DNA from: Calocera cornea HHB12733
Lineage: Eukaryota > Basidiomycota > Dacrymycetes > Dacrymycetales > Dacrymycetaceae
Assembly: GCA_001632435.1 (NCBI GenBank)
Contig: KV423996.1
Location: forward strand, 1-64,000
DNA: 64,000 nucleotides
Direction of reading: 5' to 3'
Shown: positions 44,947 through 56,601 of the stretch, piece by piece
How the letters are laid out: the number at the start of each line of letters is the position of its first letter
Numbering within the stretch: position 1 is the first letter of the stretch
Notes under the pieces: generated by a model
Told to the model about the DNA's origin: nothing
The model's database searches: none
The model's input: only the letters and a program-made list of their open reading frames with translations
Program-made: the position numbers and the translations under genes

Positions 44947-46619
44947 TTAGACGAGGCCGATAGGCGGGACCTTCATTTGAACCGCGCCCACACAAGCTTT
45001 CAGAGATTTATTGAGATCATCACAGTCTTGCTCGGTCAGCTGCGATCCCGGTTCCACCATCTCGGGCCCTACAGCGTCCAGCATCGCCTTGTATTCAGGA
45101 GGGGTATTCTTGACCTTATGGGGAACACGTGAGATAGCAGCCCGTGCACAATTGAAAGGATCTCTTACGCTCAAAGGCGTGAAAATCTCGTCGAACCCTT
45201 GCTCATTCGCCAACTTAAGATAGACCTCTCGCAACGGGTCTTGGAGCAAACCAGCGCAGACGTTATGCACTTGTTCAACGAATGGCTACAGGAGGTCAGT
45301 TATGATGTCGGTGCTCATGGTAGTGCTGGTTCCTTACGTAGTTAGGGCCAGTTATCCCATCCGGATACGAGACGGGGTTGGGCGTGCCGGCGAATTGCGA
45401 GGCGACCTGGTTTTCATGTCAGCGATGATAGAAGAGAGTGATCGGTACAGGTCTCTGTACCGGTAGGTTGGCCTGTATCTCTTCCGCTGTCAAATTCCGC
45501 GTTGGGAGCTATGTTGGAATTACGTTGTCAGTAGGAGTCACTATATCAAACGAGAGGGGACGAACAGTCGGAGCGACGGCTGTAGATTGGTTGGTCTCGG
45601 TTTTTTTCGCGCCCCTCTGTTGGATTGCCAGCCAGAATGCAACGGCGACAGGGTTTGGTGGGTGGTCAGTAGTATTTCCAGAGTGGGGTATCTTTGCTCT
45701 GTCGAACGTGATTATCTTGGGGTTCTGTGATATTTGAAATCAGCTAATGCCAGCGATGAATCTACCGAGACAATCTTACGCTCTTGTCCTTCATGTCGTC
45801 CGACTTGAAGGCCGAGGCAGCGATACGCTGTCAGTACCAAGCAGGTTACCATCAGTTATGGCGAGTTCTGCAGACATTCAAAAGATTGAGCTGACCATGA
45901 GAGGCACAGTTACACAGTCCCACCACAAGATATAGGAAGGGGGAAGGTAGCGGTAGAACCACCACGTCCACTTCCTCTCGGTCGCGGTATTCTTGTACCA
46001 GGTGAAGAGATTGTAGTACACCGCAAGAGCATACCAATAGCAGTTCGCAGTCAACACATTATACTTCGGTTGGAGATCATGTAGAGCAGAAAGCAGCCAC
46101 ACGAATGTCTCGAGAGAGGGGCGAGTGTTGTTGAACTCCAAGGTGAGCAAGGCCAGAGGGTAGTTTGTGTCTCCATCTCCATCTGGTGGTGTGTCGCCTT
46201 CCTTCCATGCCTTCCATCTGCCGATAATGAGATGATCGTTGTCGGTCTGCCGTTCGGCGATGAGGCGGATAAGTTTGGAGGTGTCCGAGTCGCGAACGAT
46301 GACCTGGATGTACTCATGCCAGACCCAGTTCGCGAGGTCCTTGACGTGCGTGATCCGAACCACAGTGAAGCGGGTGAATGAGCTGGATGACGCCTCAATC
46401 TTCGTCTTCAGATCGCCGACATTCCACGTTTTCTTCTCATAGAGGATGTCTGCTGACATGGTGACACAGCGGTCTGGTGGAGCTGGCAGCTGTAGGAGTG
46501 CGAAGTCAAGAGTTACGAAGGATCCTGGAGAGAGGGGATTCAGCGTGAGGGGAAAGGGGGACAGTGGGTGTAGAGGAACTGTACCTCCTACGATATAGCT
46601 GTAGTCCATATAATTGCCT
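44947..46619 (-). CDS. P1: multi-exon protein with an NCYWYA motif, function unknown
   Basis: The first exon pair reads MDYSYIVGGS then FVTLDFALLQLP, and the main exon has TWNVGDLKTKIEASSSSFTR, VVRITHVKDLANWVWHEYIQ, DNDHLIIGRW, ALHDLQPKYNVLTANCYWYA and a hydrophobic stretch near WWFYRYLPPSYILWWDCVTV. Short exons follow, and the last (45270-44947, with an inner intron) contains QGFDEIFTPLS, KNTPPEYKAMLDAVGPEMVE and DCDDLNKSLKACVGAVQMK. The inner exon borders are not fully resolved. The family is known to me only as hypothetical basidiomycete proteins. The NC(Y/x)WYA block plus an upstream His recall NC-box cysteine hydrolases of the NlpC/P60-LRAT type; this is a guess. P2 is a tandem paralogue. 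Confidence 0.6.
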
Positions 46620-48607
46620 CTCTTATACACGCCCTATGTCGGCCCCCGCCCCCTCCTCGAACACTTGACCAGACCAAACGGGGAAACCCGAGAACGTCCG
46701 CGGACCTCATGTTCCCCCGACGCTTCTAGCGTTACTCTCGCCCGTTCTATCTCTGTTCCAATGTGATAACTCCTTCGTAAGGCGCCTATTGAGGAGGAAA
46801 TGGGAGAGCAATCCCAGCGGGGCTGCCATATGCGGACCGTGAGGTATTTTGCTTTGCTTCCGCCTTCCGCGCTACTGCAGGTACTGGTCGGCAGCCTGGC
46901 ACAACAAGCATTTCCAAGTCGCCATCATGGGCGGAGCTGAAATGGCTCGACAAGTACCAGAAGATATCATGCATACTTGTGTAATGTTACTGGATGTGGA
47001 CCGTGCTTATAGGTGGTTTCTACAAACGAAAGTTCAGTGGTCCATCGCAACATTAGAATCCTTTGACAAACATTTAGAGTCCCGTGGGCCGACGACTGGT
47101 CTTCGAGGAACACCTTCACAGCGACCGCCGAAGAAGTAAAACATCGACAGTCACAAATCCGCTGCCTAATCACATGTACCAGACAATTGTAGACTAGCGC
47201 GAATATGAATGAGGGATGCAGCACGACGCAGACCATGGCTGACAGTAGACGTACTCGTTGTCGGTCAGCAGGTGCATACATATGCATCCAGAACGCAAGG
47301 ACCAAGGTCGGCAAGATGTGCGAGAAGACGGCGTTCATACCGAGTTGTAGCTGCACGGGACAAGAACTGTTTCCATGGCCCTCTGGTCGGGATCCTAGGT
47401 TCCACAGCCCTGTTAGAGAAGAGAGAATGCCCAGGCATTATCAGTGGGCCGCGAGTATCCGGATACCCAGGCACCTGAAGACAATGCCGAGCATGCCCTT
47501 CCTTCGGGTTTGCAAGTTACCGACATGTGTGCCAAATGTAGCCGAAGCATGAGGGAAGGCTTCAGTCCCAGATCGAGGTTGCACAGCCGTGATAGATGAA
47601 GCAAGAATTTCGAGGAACCAGTCGCCAGTGAGTGATGTATGTTTCGTGCCTCTGAGCATGATGGGAAAGGTAAGCGAGTGCTATACATATACTTCATGCT
47701 GTCTTCAGTACTGTATGCCTAACGGGTCAAGTACAAGAGACCGACGAAGCTGCAAAGTGGGCCACATCGCCGTAGAGGACGGTAAACAAAAGCTGGACGC
47801 GTTTCAGGTTCACTGTCCGCGGTGGCGGTGCAGACCGGACAATGACGTCACCATCCTGGGACGCCAGCGTTCACAGTAGTCATCAGGGCTGCTCCCTATC
47901 TGCATTGTAGGGAAGGGATGGCGTACCAGCCCATGCCGGCCCAGGTGTACTCAAGCCAGGACCATAGTCGAGAAGACACCGGCAATGCGGCAATTTGCGA
48001 AATGCACGTAATACAGACAACCTCGGTTACACTTGAATCCACAGGCATGCCGTCTTCAAATCAACGCCCCAAGTTACTAGAGATATTCCCCAGTGTCGCG
48101 TTCAACAAGACAGGCATGCGGTCGAGGACCCATGACCTCGTACATGCGTGTGTAGGCACACGGTATGAGGGGACAAAGTGAAGTGCTATGGGAAGAGCGG
48201 GGAGAGAGAAACGCAGGTCCCTGAACGGTATTCTAGATTTTTGGGGAGCCGAGCGGTATTCTAGCTTTTTGAGTTTATCCGGACGGTATTCTAGACAATA
48301 ACTCGATTTCAGCTTATGGGGCTTTCTTCATAGAGACAAGTAAGAAGTTTGAACTACGAAATCTGGGGCAACCAAGATTTTCATGAAATTTGGATAAGGA
48401 GAGACAACCGCCTGAGAATGAGACGAAGAGAGCGGGAAGATTGGAGGGCCTGTTGAAGGCTTTGAACCCGGGATGTGGAACGGCCTCGCAATGGAAGGGT
48501 AGTGGCATGATGAGGCGGCAAGGACTGGGCTTTGGAAGCGCTTGTTTTCAGGTCGCACGCCTGTCATAGAGGTGAGGGAGGACAACTGAGCGTAAAGTTT
48601 ACATACG
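46620..48607. other. Decayed segment with a kinase beta-3 remnant
   Basis: On the minus strand at about 47130-47096 the frame still reads AVAVKVFLEDQS, the kinase beta-3 strand, and an upstream GCAGCTACAA (near 47350) matches the CSY start of kinase exons. Stops and frameshifts elsewhere. At 48225-48300 the word cggtattctag occurs three times. Nothing else is recognised. Confidence 0.5.
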
Positions 48608-50109
48608 CTAGACAGGCGACTGCTTCATCCGCACTGCACCAACGCAAGCTTTGACCGCTTTATTGAGGTCATCGCAATCCTTCTGCGTGAGCTGAGACCC
48701 GGGGTCCAGCATCTCGGGGCCCGCTGCGTCCAGCATCTCCTGATATTCCGGGGGGATATTCTTGACCTTGATAGAAACATGTCAATCGTCGTTCCATCTG
48801 CAGATGAAGGTTCTCCTACACTCAGAGGCGTAAAGATTTTATCGAACCCTTGCTCATCCGCCGCCTTGATATAGTCCTCTAGCAATGGGTCATCAAAAAA
48901 GACTTTGCATATGCTGTGGACTTGGTCCCTAAAGGGCTGTACAAGGTTAGCTTTCGTGTTGGTACACATAGTGTGCCTGGTGCCTTACGTAGCACTTGTC
49001 TGGTTCCCCATCCGGATGCGAGACGGGGTGGGGTATGCCGGAAAATTCAGACGGTTCCTGGTATTTTAATTAGTCATGGTGGGTTCAAGAGACACGGCGG
49101 TACAGGTCGCTTTACCGGAAGAGTCGCCGCAATGTCTTCGGCTGTCAAAGTCCCGGTTGGAAGCTGTGTTGGGAAACAAGCCTGTCAGTACGAGTTATGG
49201 CATCGCCGGATGGGCGACTAACCTCTGGGCTGCCAAGTGTAGAATGGTAGGACTCCGACTCTGCAGCAACCCTCTTCTGGACTCCCAGCCAAAAGTTAAC
49301 CGCAACACGGGCTGGCATGCTCTTGATGTCCTTTGCCGGATTCGCCTTGTCATCGGTTACATGGAACCCACTCATTTTGGGGTACTGTGAAATTTGTGAA
49401 CATGTTATCAGCAACAGAACATCGCATATGCCAAGATGACTTTACCTCCTTCTCCTTCATGTCGTCCTTCTTAAAGGCAGAAGCGGAGAGTTCCTGTCGG
49501 GTAGATCAGTATGCTAGTTCTTGAGAAGTCGAGAAATTCTCTGACCATCAAAGGAACGGTCACGAGATCCCACCAAGGGATAATAGAGGGCGGGAAGTAT
49601 CGATAGAACCACCACGACCACTTCCTCTCGGTTGCAGTATCCCAGTACAGCGAATAGATGCTGGAGTAGACGGTGAGAGCATACCAGTAGCAGTTCGCAG
49701 TGACTATATTATACTCCGGGCAAGAATCATGCACCGCGGAGAGCAGCCACGCAAACTGTCGGAGGGGCGGGCGATTCTTGTGGAACTCGAGGGTGAACAG
49801 GGCCAGAGGGTAGTCCGTGTCCCCATCTCCATTCGGTGGTGTAGTACCTTCCCTCCACGCATCCCACCTACCGATGACGACATGATCATTATCAGTCCGC
49901 CGCTCGGCGACAATGCGGATAAGGTTGGAGTTGTCCGAGTCGCGAAGAATGATCTGGAGGTACTCATGCCACAACCAGCTGTCAAGGTCCTTGACGTGCG
50001 TGATGCGAACCACACTGAAGCGAGTAAATGAGCTTGGTGACGCTTCAATCCTGTCCTTCAGATCGCCGACATTCCAGGTTCTCTTCTCATAAAGGATGTT
50101 TGCCGCCAT
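48608..50109 (-). CDS. P2: tandem paralogue of P1
   Basis: The main exon starts at MAANILYEKRTWNVGDLKDR and carries VVRITHVKDLDSWLWHEYLQ, DNDHVVIGRW, SCPEYNIVTANCYWYALTVY and WWFYRYFPPSIIPWWDLVTV. The 3' exons give FHVTDDKANPAKDIKSMPAR and end VKNIPPEYQEMLDAAGPEML ... ACVGAVRMKQSPV. An N-terminal exon equivalent to that of P1 (MGHDFVVAG at 50256) is followed by one extra base and a stop, so the product probably starts at 50109. Residue identity with P1 is high throughout. Function unknown, as for P1. Confidence 0.58.
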
Positions 50110-52081
50110 GTTGATTGGCTGGTCTTGTGGGAGCAATAGTGGTAGGAGTATGGTGTCAAGAGTTGTAGACCGAGCCTGGAGACAGGGCTCAGCCTGAGTA
50201 GATCGGGATTTGGGGAGTGTAGAGAGCTGTACCTGCTACAACAAAGTCGTGGCCCATCCAACTGACTCTGTTATATACGCGCCCGGCTGACCCTCGCCCC
50301 CTTTACCTCTACAGCTGCGGGCCCACTCGCCAAATGCCGGCCCAGACCAGAGGCGCAAGGCTGATAACGTCCGCGGCACCCATGGTATCCTGAGGCTTCT
50401 AGTCCGTCTCACTGTTTATAGCTCAGCTGCATTAGGTATAGTACCGGCCGCAGAAAGCGCCGACTGCAGAGATCGGCAAGGTGCTTTCTCTGCAGTTACC
50501 ATAGTTGCGCAGATCGCGTGGTGCTTTAGATCCGCCTTCCCGTGAGATCCGAGCGGATGGCTAGGCACAAGTGGAGCAACATACCTGCACATTCTGGGTC
50601 CAAGTTTGCACTCTGTGCCGCACGGAAATTGCTAGACGAGGAATAGCCCAAGTACTTGCGCTATGTTGCTTAAGATCGTACAGCTGCTTGCATCTACTAC
50701 CGACAAGAGTTCAATGGTCCGGTGCAACGTAAGAAGACTATAACGTACCTCAAGAATCTGGCTGGTTGACAACTTGTCTTCCAAGATTACGTTGAAAGCA
50801 ACATCAGTATATCTGAGTTATCAAGAGGTACAGATCTGTAGACTCCTCACAAGTACGAGACAACCGTGGAACTAGCGTGAATATCCATCCGCTGTGAAGC
50901 ACAGCAAAGAACATGGCCAGCAGTAAACTGAGTCCTTATCGCCAGCTGACAGGTATATCCCTACGCATGTGGAGTGAGGAGACTAAGGTCGGCAGGCTGT
51001 GGAAGAAGGCAAGGTGCACTTCCGAGTTGTTGGGTGAATCACATGCGCACGTCGTTGCGGTCAGGGTCCTATCTTCCATAGCCTTGATGGAGATAATGAG
51101 AATATCAACAGGACGCAAGTGTTGCATGTGCCACCGGTGCCTAGGAGCTTCATGGTGCCGGTATGTGTTGCGGATGTACACAAAGCACAGAGAGAAGACT
51201 TCAGTCCGGAACCGTGCTTGCATTGCCTTGATAGATGAATCACGAATATGGAGGAATGGAACCATGATATTGGAGGTACAGAGGCGCATATGCCCAAGAG
51301 CTTCCGCGCCCGCCTTCTATCTGATGTGGGTTCAATAGACGCCAAGGTCACATACGAGAGCAACGCAGCTCTAGACAGCAGTAAGTAGTAGTCGTACGTG
51401 TCGCACTCGAGCAAGGTCAACAAAAGCTGGACGCGTTTCAGGCACGCGCTTCGGTGGCAGTGCTGCTACCCGATGTCAATGACGTCACACCTCTTGGACG
51501 TGTTCGCTCGTGCCAGCTTTGATGCTCCCATCTCAAAGTACATACACATGGAAGTTGCTACTATGCATGGCCCCGTATTGGCACAGTCTTACAGTAATCA
51601 TAACCGCGCTGAAGAACGCCTCCGGGAAGTGATGTACGCGAGCGCGACGGCAGGCGGTGATCTCGCTCATCAATCCCTGGACGAGCAGACGGCACTACCC
51701 ATCGTGACCCCGCATCCATCTACTGCCGTTTGTTGTTCCACCGTCAGTCTGCACTATCTTACATCCGTACCACGCTCCGTACTTGGTTGTCTAACGTCAT
51801 GATATACAGGAGATGGTTGCACTGACGGGGAAATCGATGTCGGCCCATTCACGGAACCTCCGCTCTGACGTTCCCAGTCGTTCATGAGTTACGGAAGGAC
51901 ATCCTCTCCCTCCATGGAAATCGGCATATGAGCCAGAATAGTGTCTGTCAAAACGTTTGAATTAACAAGTTCCTTTTGGAAGACACATAATGAGCCCATA
52001 CCAAAACACAGACGCAGACAAGGTCACAGAATGATGTTTTTCGTGCCCGTCGCACTTCACCATTCTCTGGGTTGCACTACT
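50110..52081. other. Decayed segment, third copy, with a mutated kinase remnant
   Basis: Minus-strand 50802-50771 reads VAFNVILEDK where active copies read VAVKVLFE; the Lys is Asn. Further blocks align with 46850-47900 (caactcgg ... ctgccgaccttagtc against ctgccgaccttggtc). No intact gene. Confidence 0.45.
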
Positions 52082-53040
52082 TTAATTCAGCGCCTCCGTG
52101 GTGAAGAGTTTCCACTCTTGTCCAGGTCTTCCTGCTGGGGTCCGAATCCCTTGCAAGGGATGAACCAGCCCAGCTCGAACTCTACGTCCCGGAAAGCGGC
52201 GTCGAGTAGGGTTAGGTATATCCCACGTCCAGGGTAGAGAGTCTGTCCTTAGAAGTGTCTGTATGGGCGGAAGTCCTACGGAGCTGCGTTTAGGGAGAAA
52301 GGCGAGAATGTCGTTGCCATTGGAGCTTTTCCCGACCCTCAAGATCTTCAGGTTAGGGAGCAACATTGCGGGGTCAAGTTCCAGGTCGAAGTCTGGGAGC
52401 CAGTTGCATTCAAGAACCTCAATTGAGGAAAGTGTCCTCAGCAGGTCGAAGCTGGAATCCGCCGAATGGTTCGTCCTGAGGGTGAGCGACTCGAGTCCAG
52501 GCCAGTAGTCCTTAATTGGCAAGTACACTGCGGCACTGCCAGAGACGTCGTTGGTGAAGTTAGACCGTGAATACTCCCGAAGCTTTGCACGTGACAGAAG
52601 TGTCGTCAGCGCAATCGCCATGGGACTTATCCAGGTGTCAAGATATAAGACCTTCAGATTTGAAGGTCGCAATGAGACTTCTTTGAGCCCTGCCATAGAC
52701 TGTCGTTGACGGTCGTAGTCAGGTTGCGGATGTGCTTGATGTAGATGCGGCCCTTTAGCTGCAACATGCCCGTCCCTACAATACCCAAGTGCTTTCAGCA
52801 CACACAGCACAACGATAGAACACCCTGAAGCGTACCAGACAGCCACAGTGTGAGCACCTTCCTGTGGGGCTCATTGAAGCAGAGCAGCGCTTCCTCGAAG
52901 GGACACCCGTACAAGAAGCGCGTATCGGATCGGACCAACGGATCCTTGGCGAACGAACGGTGATGAGCTCACTGAGGAGGAGCGCTCCGAGCATCTCCAG
53001 CTGATGGCCTTTCCAGTCATTCACCCGTACCTTCAGTATA
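52082..53040 (-). pseudogene. Chimera: Cdc24-type PH fragment joined to a ZPK9-like LRR tail
   Basis: Reading leftwards, 53040-52720 encodes a degraded PH domain (ILKVRVNDWKGHQLEMLGAL, then after frame changes EEALLCFNEP and LQLKGRIYIKHIRNLTTTV). Directly after it, at about 52690, comes LKEVSLRPSNLKVLYLDTWI, which matches the ZPK9 tail (LQNVSLQPSNLKVLHIHIWT). It goes on through PNLKILRVGKSSNGNDILAF to PPIQTLLRTDSLPWTWDIPN before its own frameshift. So two unrelated domains are fused and then broken. It documents transfer of the LRR tail apart from its kinase. Confidence 0.7.
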
Positions 53041-53102
53041 GTCAGCACTTTCGGGTTGGGTGGTACACCAGGTTGATCGAGAAGCACACCGCCATCCTCG
53101 GC

Positions 53103-53601
53103 TCATGCGGTTCCCGCGGCTTCGCACTTGGTGTACAAGTGGTAAAGGCGCGGGGCCCATCTTTCCATCTGATCGGGGTGATCGAACTGCAGGGTCATGT
53201 CTTGGTTCAAGAATCCTAATGTTAGAGTGTTGATGTTGACATCGGCCGAAGTCGCGATGCTGCGGATGGTCTTGATGTAGATGCGGCCCTTCATCCGCAG
53301 CGGCGTGTCCCCTATGCAGGACCCGCAATAGCAAACGGACTCAGTATACAAAATTGAACGTCATCCAAAGTATCTGTAGAGACGCACCTAATAGGGAGGT
53401 AGCAGCACCCTCAGTCTTATCCTCCTTAAAGCAGAGCAGCGCCTGCGCAAACAGATGCACATAGAACCTGGTCGTCTCGCCGTTTGCGCGGCTGACCGTG
53501 AGCCAGTCGTGCAGCAGCAGCGCTCCCAGATCCTCCGCGCTCCAACCTTTCCAGTCCTGCACCCTCGTCTTCAGGTTCGTTACGGCATTTTGGAGGTCCA
53601 T
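53103..53601 (-). CDS. Small PH-domain protein, Cdc24/Scd1 type
   Basis: Exons 53601-53388 and 53311-53103 give 140 residues. The sequence MDLQNAVTNLKTRVQDWKGW, EDLGALLLHDWLTV, FYVHLFAQALLCFKEDK, then LRMKGRIYIKTIRS and LTLGFLNQDMTLQFDHPDQM is the PH domain of Cdc24-type guanine-nucleotide exchange factors, without the DH or PB1 domains. A minus-strand frame continues upstream to 53997 and includes a hydrophobic stretch (FPLKILLAVLVSVTL), so the true start may be earlier. A second, degraded copy lies just downstream in the chimera. It might be a stray domain, a decoy of the Cdc24 PH domain, or a dying fragment. Confidence 0.62.
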
Positions 53602-54535
53602 CGTGAATAGAGATAGGCGCCGAGAGAGAGTGACAGACACGAGCACTGCCAGAAGGATCTTCAAAGGAAACGTCGCGGTATGTGTCGGAGCAATGACGCG
53701 AAGGCAGGTCAGAGTCGGGATGGATGTAGCGGATTGCTGTACGATGAGCTGAAGCATGTTTCGAACGCGCACTTGACTATCAGAGGCAGAGAGATTGGCT
53801 GGATACCGACCGTCGGATATGCATATGACAATGTCACTGATTCCGGCACCTGTGCGACTCGGCGTTCCTCGTGGACGAGCGTGCCTGGTTGTACAGCAAC
53901 CTGTGCTGAGAATCTGGACTGCATTGTCGCCATGGTGTATAGTGGCATAGAAGAACAAAGCAATGTCGATGATACCAACAACGAAGTCGAGGACCACGAC
54001 GAATCACTAGAACCCGATGAAGATAAGTTGGGGAAGGCCGTGCGCGCACGGCAGAGCCCGCTACAGAGCGGACCCTTTTTGAGGTGATAGGTAGGTAATC
54101 AGCAAAGCCACAGAAGGTCAGTTGCATAATAGTAATTTCACTTGAAATGGAACCCGTGCCGCCGCCGGTCCATTTGGCCTTTGCTCGCTAACGCTCGCTC
54201 GGCACAAATGCACCTCCGGCGCACAGGCTGGGGAAGCAAGTGAGCAGATCACATGACTGGACATGTGACTTCATATTAGAATCCAATTGATGATACCACT
54301 TCATCCAGGTCTATATACACTTTTCAAAAGAATTGAAGGGAGTATAGATCAAGCAAAGAATACACTGAACTAGCTAAGTGTTCTCAGACACGTCTAACAA
54401 GAAAGTCGACGCGTCCTTGCCTCAGATCACATGAGAAAAGTCAGAAAAAGTCAAAAACTCGGAGGCATGTACATGAATAGCTTCCATCTAATGGTTTGCC
54501 AAAACGACGTCCCCTAGTGAACCCAACTACCCTAA
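53602..54535. other. Intergenic left of the MITE
   Basis: No gene supported apart from the possible 5' extension of the PH gene. Confidence 0.35.
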
Positions 54536-55070
54536 GAGCCCGTTCGGTAACGAGATTCAGGCTGTATCTTGGGGGTAAATCTGCAAAGATACTCCCATTC
54601 TGGTTCCGCAGATTTTGGCGCGTTCGGTAACAAGATACAGGCAAGATCGAGTTTCTGAATCCTCACCAAACTCGAGATACAGGTCTGGACCTGTATCTCG
54701 GACCTCAATCTCGATCTCGCATCCTCTTCTCTTTCAAATGGAAACAACCGTTTTCCACAAGCACGTGCCGGAGCCGCCGGCAGCTCGGCATGTTGTCATC
54801 TTTTGTATTTCCATGAAATTATCGCTACAGCCGTGATATTGCCACCTCCTTTCCACAGTTGTTCCATGGCATTTCCCGCTTACAAACCCCCGGGACTGGC
54901 CGCTCTGTCGGACAAAAGCGGCTCCCCAGATTGAGCTCCTCAGATCACGCTGTTGTCGAACGCGACAAACTCGCCCCAGATCACGACTTTGAGGAGATCG
55001 TATCTCGGGACCTGCGCAGGTACCCAGATCGTATCTTGCAGATTGCGCGATCTTTTTACCGAACGGGCTC
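54536..55070. mobile_element. Harbinger-like MITE, 535 bp
   Basis: Inverted ends GAGCCCGTTCGGTAA (54536-54550) and its complement (55056-55070), flanked by TAA on both sides (54533-54535, 55071-55073), a target duplication typical of Harbinger. It has no coding capacity. Inside is an inverted word, gagatacaggtc/gacctgtatctc, near 54672. The ends differ from those of the 6.2 kb element, so another transposase must have moved it. Confidence 0.85.
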
Positions 55071-55134
55071 TAAAGGGTAAAGGGCATCACCCCCGGCGGA
55101 AGCGCGCTGGCAATCAACGCCTCAGCCCTATCCG

Positions 55135-55690
55135 CCCCCCGCTAGTGTCACACACGCTATTTCCGTCCTCCTGCTCAAAGTACTGCCATCCTCTGAATAT
55201 GCCGTGAGATTCGACGAGGGCGAAGAGACCGCGACGTTACTGGGCATTAATGAGGCGGACAAAGGTGGTGCCGCAGGATATTTGGTGGGCGCCGGGGAGC
55301 GTGTCTGGGCTGACGGAAGGTTGCTCGGTCGGCAAGGAGGGGAACTACGGGCGCCGTTCGAGCTTCTGTGAGTATACCTCACTCGACCGTGATGAAGGCA
55401 TGCTTATCGCGTGGTTTAGCCCGTTCGGAGCCGCTGGTATGTCACGCACTGTCATTCTGAGGCGCCCGCCGCAGTAGCCGAACCCGTCTCCAGGCTGCCG
55501 CATGGCATGTCGACCACCCAGGACGGCGTCATCGAATAGCTGCAAGAGCTGGTCGAGGTCAAGGATGGGACGGGAGGTTCCTCGGGCAGGCGAAGGAGTG
55601 AAGGCCCGCGTTGGACGTCGTGCTGAGCAAGTTGGCCGACATGGCGATGAGGTATCTGGCCATGCGAGGAACGGCATTGCGATGATGATG
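55135..55690 (+). pseudogene. Unidentified decayed gene fragment
   Basis: Plus-strand frames look coding but are broken: HAISVLLLKVLPSSEYAVRF, GAAGYLVGAGERVWADGRLL, then after an intron-like gap EPVSRLPHGMSTTQDGVIE followed by TAG (perhaps once CAG) and LQELVEVKDG, then in another frame LDVVLSKLADMAMRYLAM. I do not recognise the family. The MITE ends 65 bp upstream. Confidence 0.4.
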
Positions 55691-56601
55691 ATTTGGAATG
55701 ACCACTCGAATCGTGCGTGTGCTACCTGCGTATGGTGCTCGTCATGCTGATCCGTTCACGCAGCGATGTCAGGTCGGCATCCTCCCTCGCATCGACCGGG
55801 CGGCGAAACCTATATCGGCCACAAGCCGCCTCATCTCGCATCGATCTCCTGCGATCATCCAACACATGGCCCCCATGTACGCAAGTGCATACATGGACAT
55901 CCTCCAGCTCTCAATCGTCTGCTTAACCTTGAGATCCGATGTCACGATTGCGACCGTGCCACCAAGCGCAGGAAGTGTATGATCGCCGGCACAGTCGGGA
56001 CGAATCTGCTCATAGGCATGGAGTAGCACGCAATCGCGCGCGTTCTACTGGATCGTCCCCCTTATCATACTTGTCTATGGTCACGAATCTGCCGCACAGC
56101 ACTCAGCTACAGTCACCCTGCTGGCTGAAGATGAACCAGGCGGGTATGCTGGGAGGGACATTGGGCGATACGAGGATGATGTAGGCAACCGCGATGCACC
56201 AGGCGAAGCTCGAGATGATGCACGATAGGCGAGGGAATGTGACGGGAAGGACAGACAAGCCTGGGGAGCATTTGTGACATTCTAGACGGGCGACTACTGT
56301 ACAGAGTTGGACTGCTCCGTATCGAAGAACGCTGTTTGCGCAAGTGACTGCACACTACTAGCCGCTCACCACAACAGCGTGCATCAGCAACAGAAACCCC
56401 AGTTTGCCTGGGATCACGCCGCGATTCAGCAATGACCAGCGAAGGAAGCACTGTTGTTCTCGACCATTGCATAGCGACGGGAACAATAGTTTAGAATCAG
56501 ACGAACTCCCCAAATTGGAAGGCGCTGCATAGCCATAAGCCTCATTGTACTCTTATCGCATTGAGCCACCTGCCAGTTCCCCACCACAGCGCTTCGCATC
56601 G
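55691..56601. other. Intergenic, 0.9 kb, before ZPK10
   Basis: A short plus-strand frame at 55930-55980 reads IRCHDCDRATKRRKC, which looks like part of a zinc cluster, but no exon structure supports a gene. Confidence 0.35.

Noticed and set aside
52082..52846. The LRR-tail frame as a functional stand-alone gene
   Set aside because: It begins inside a degraded PH copy and ends in a frameshift relative to ZPK9, so it is treated as a chimeric pseudogene.
55930..55985. CHDCDRATKRRKC as a possible eleventh zinc cluster
   Set aside because: Spacing between second and third Cys is eight, no further cysteine exons or CSYxW exon follow, and ZPK10 starts separately 600 bp later.
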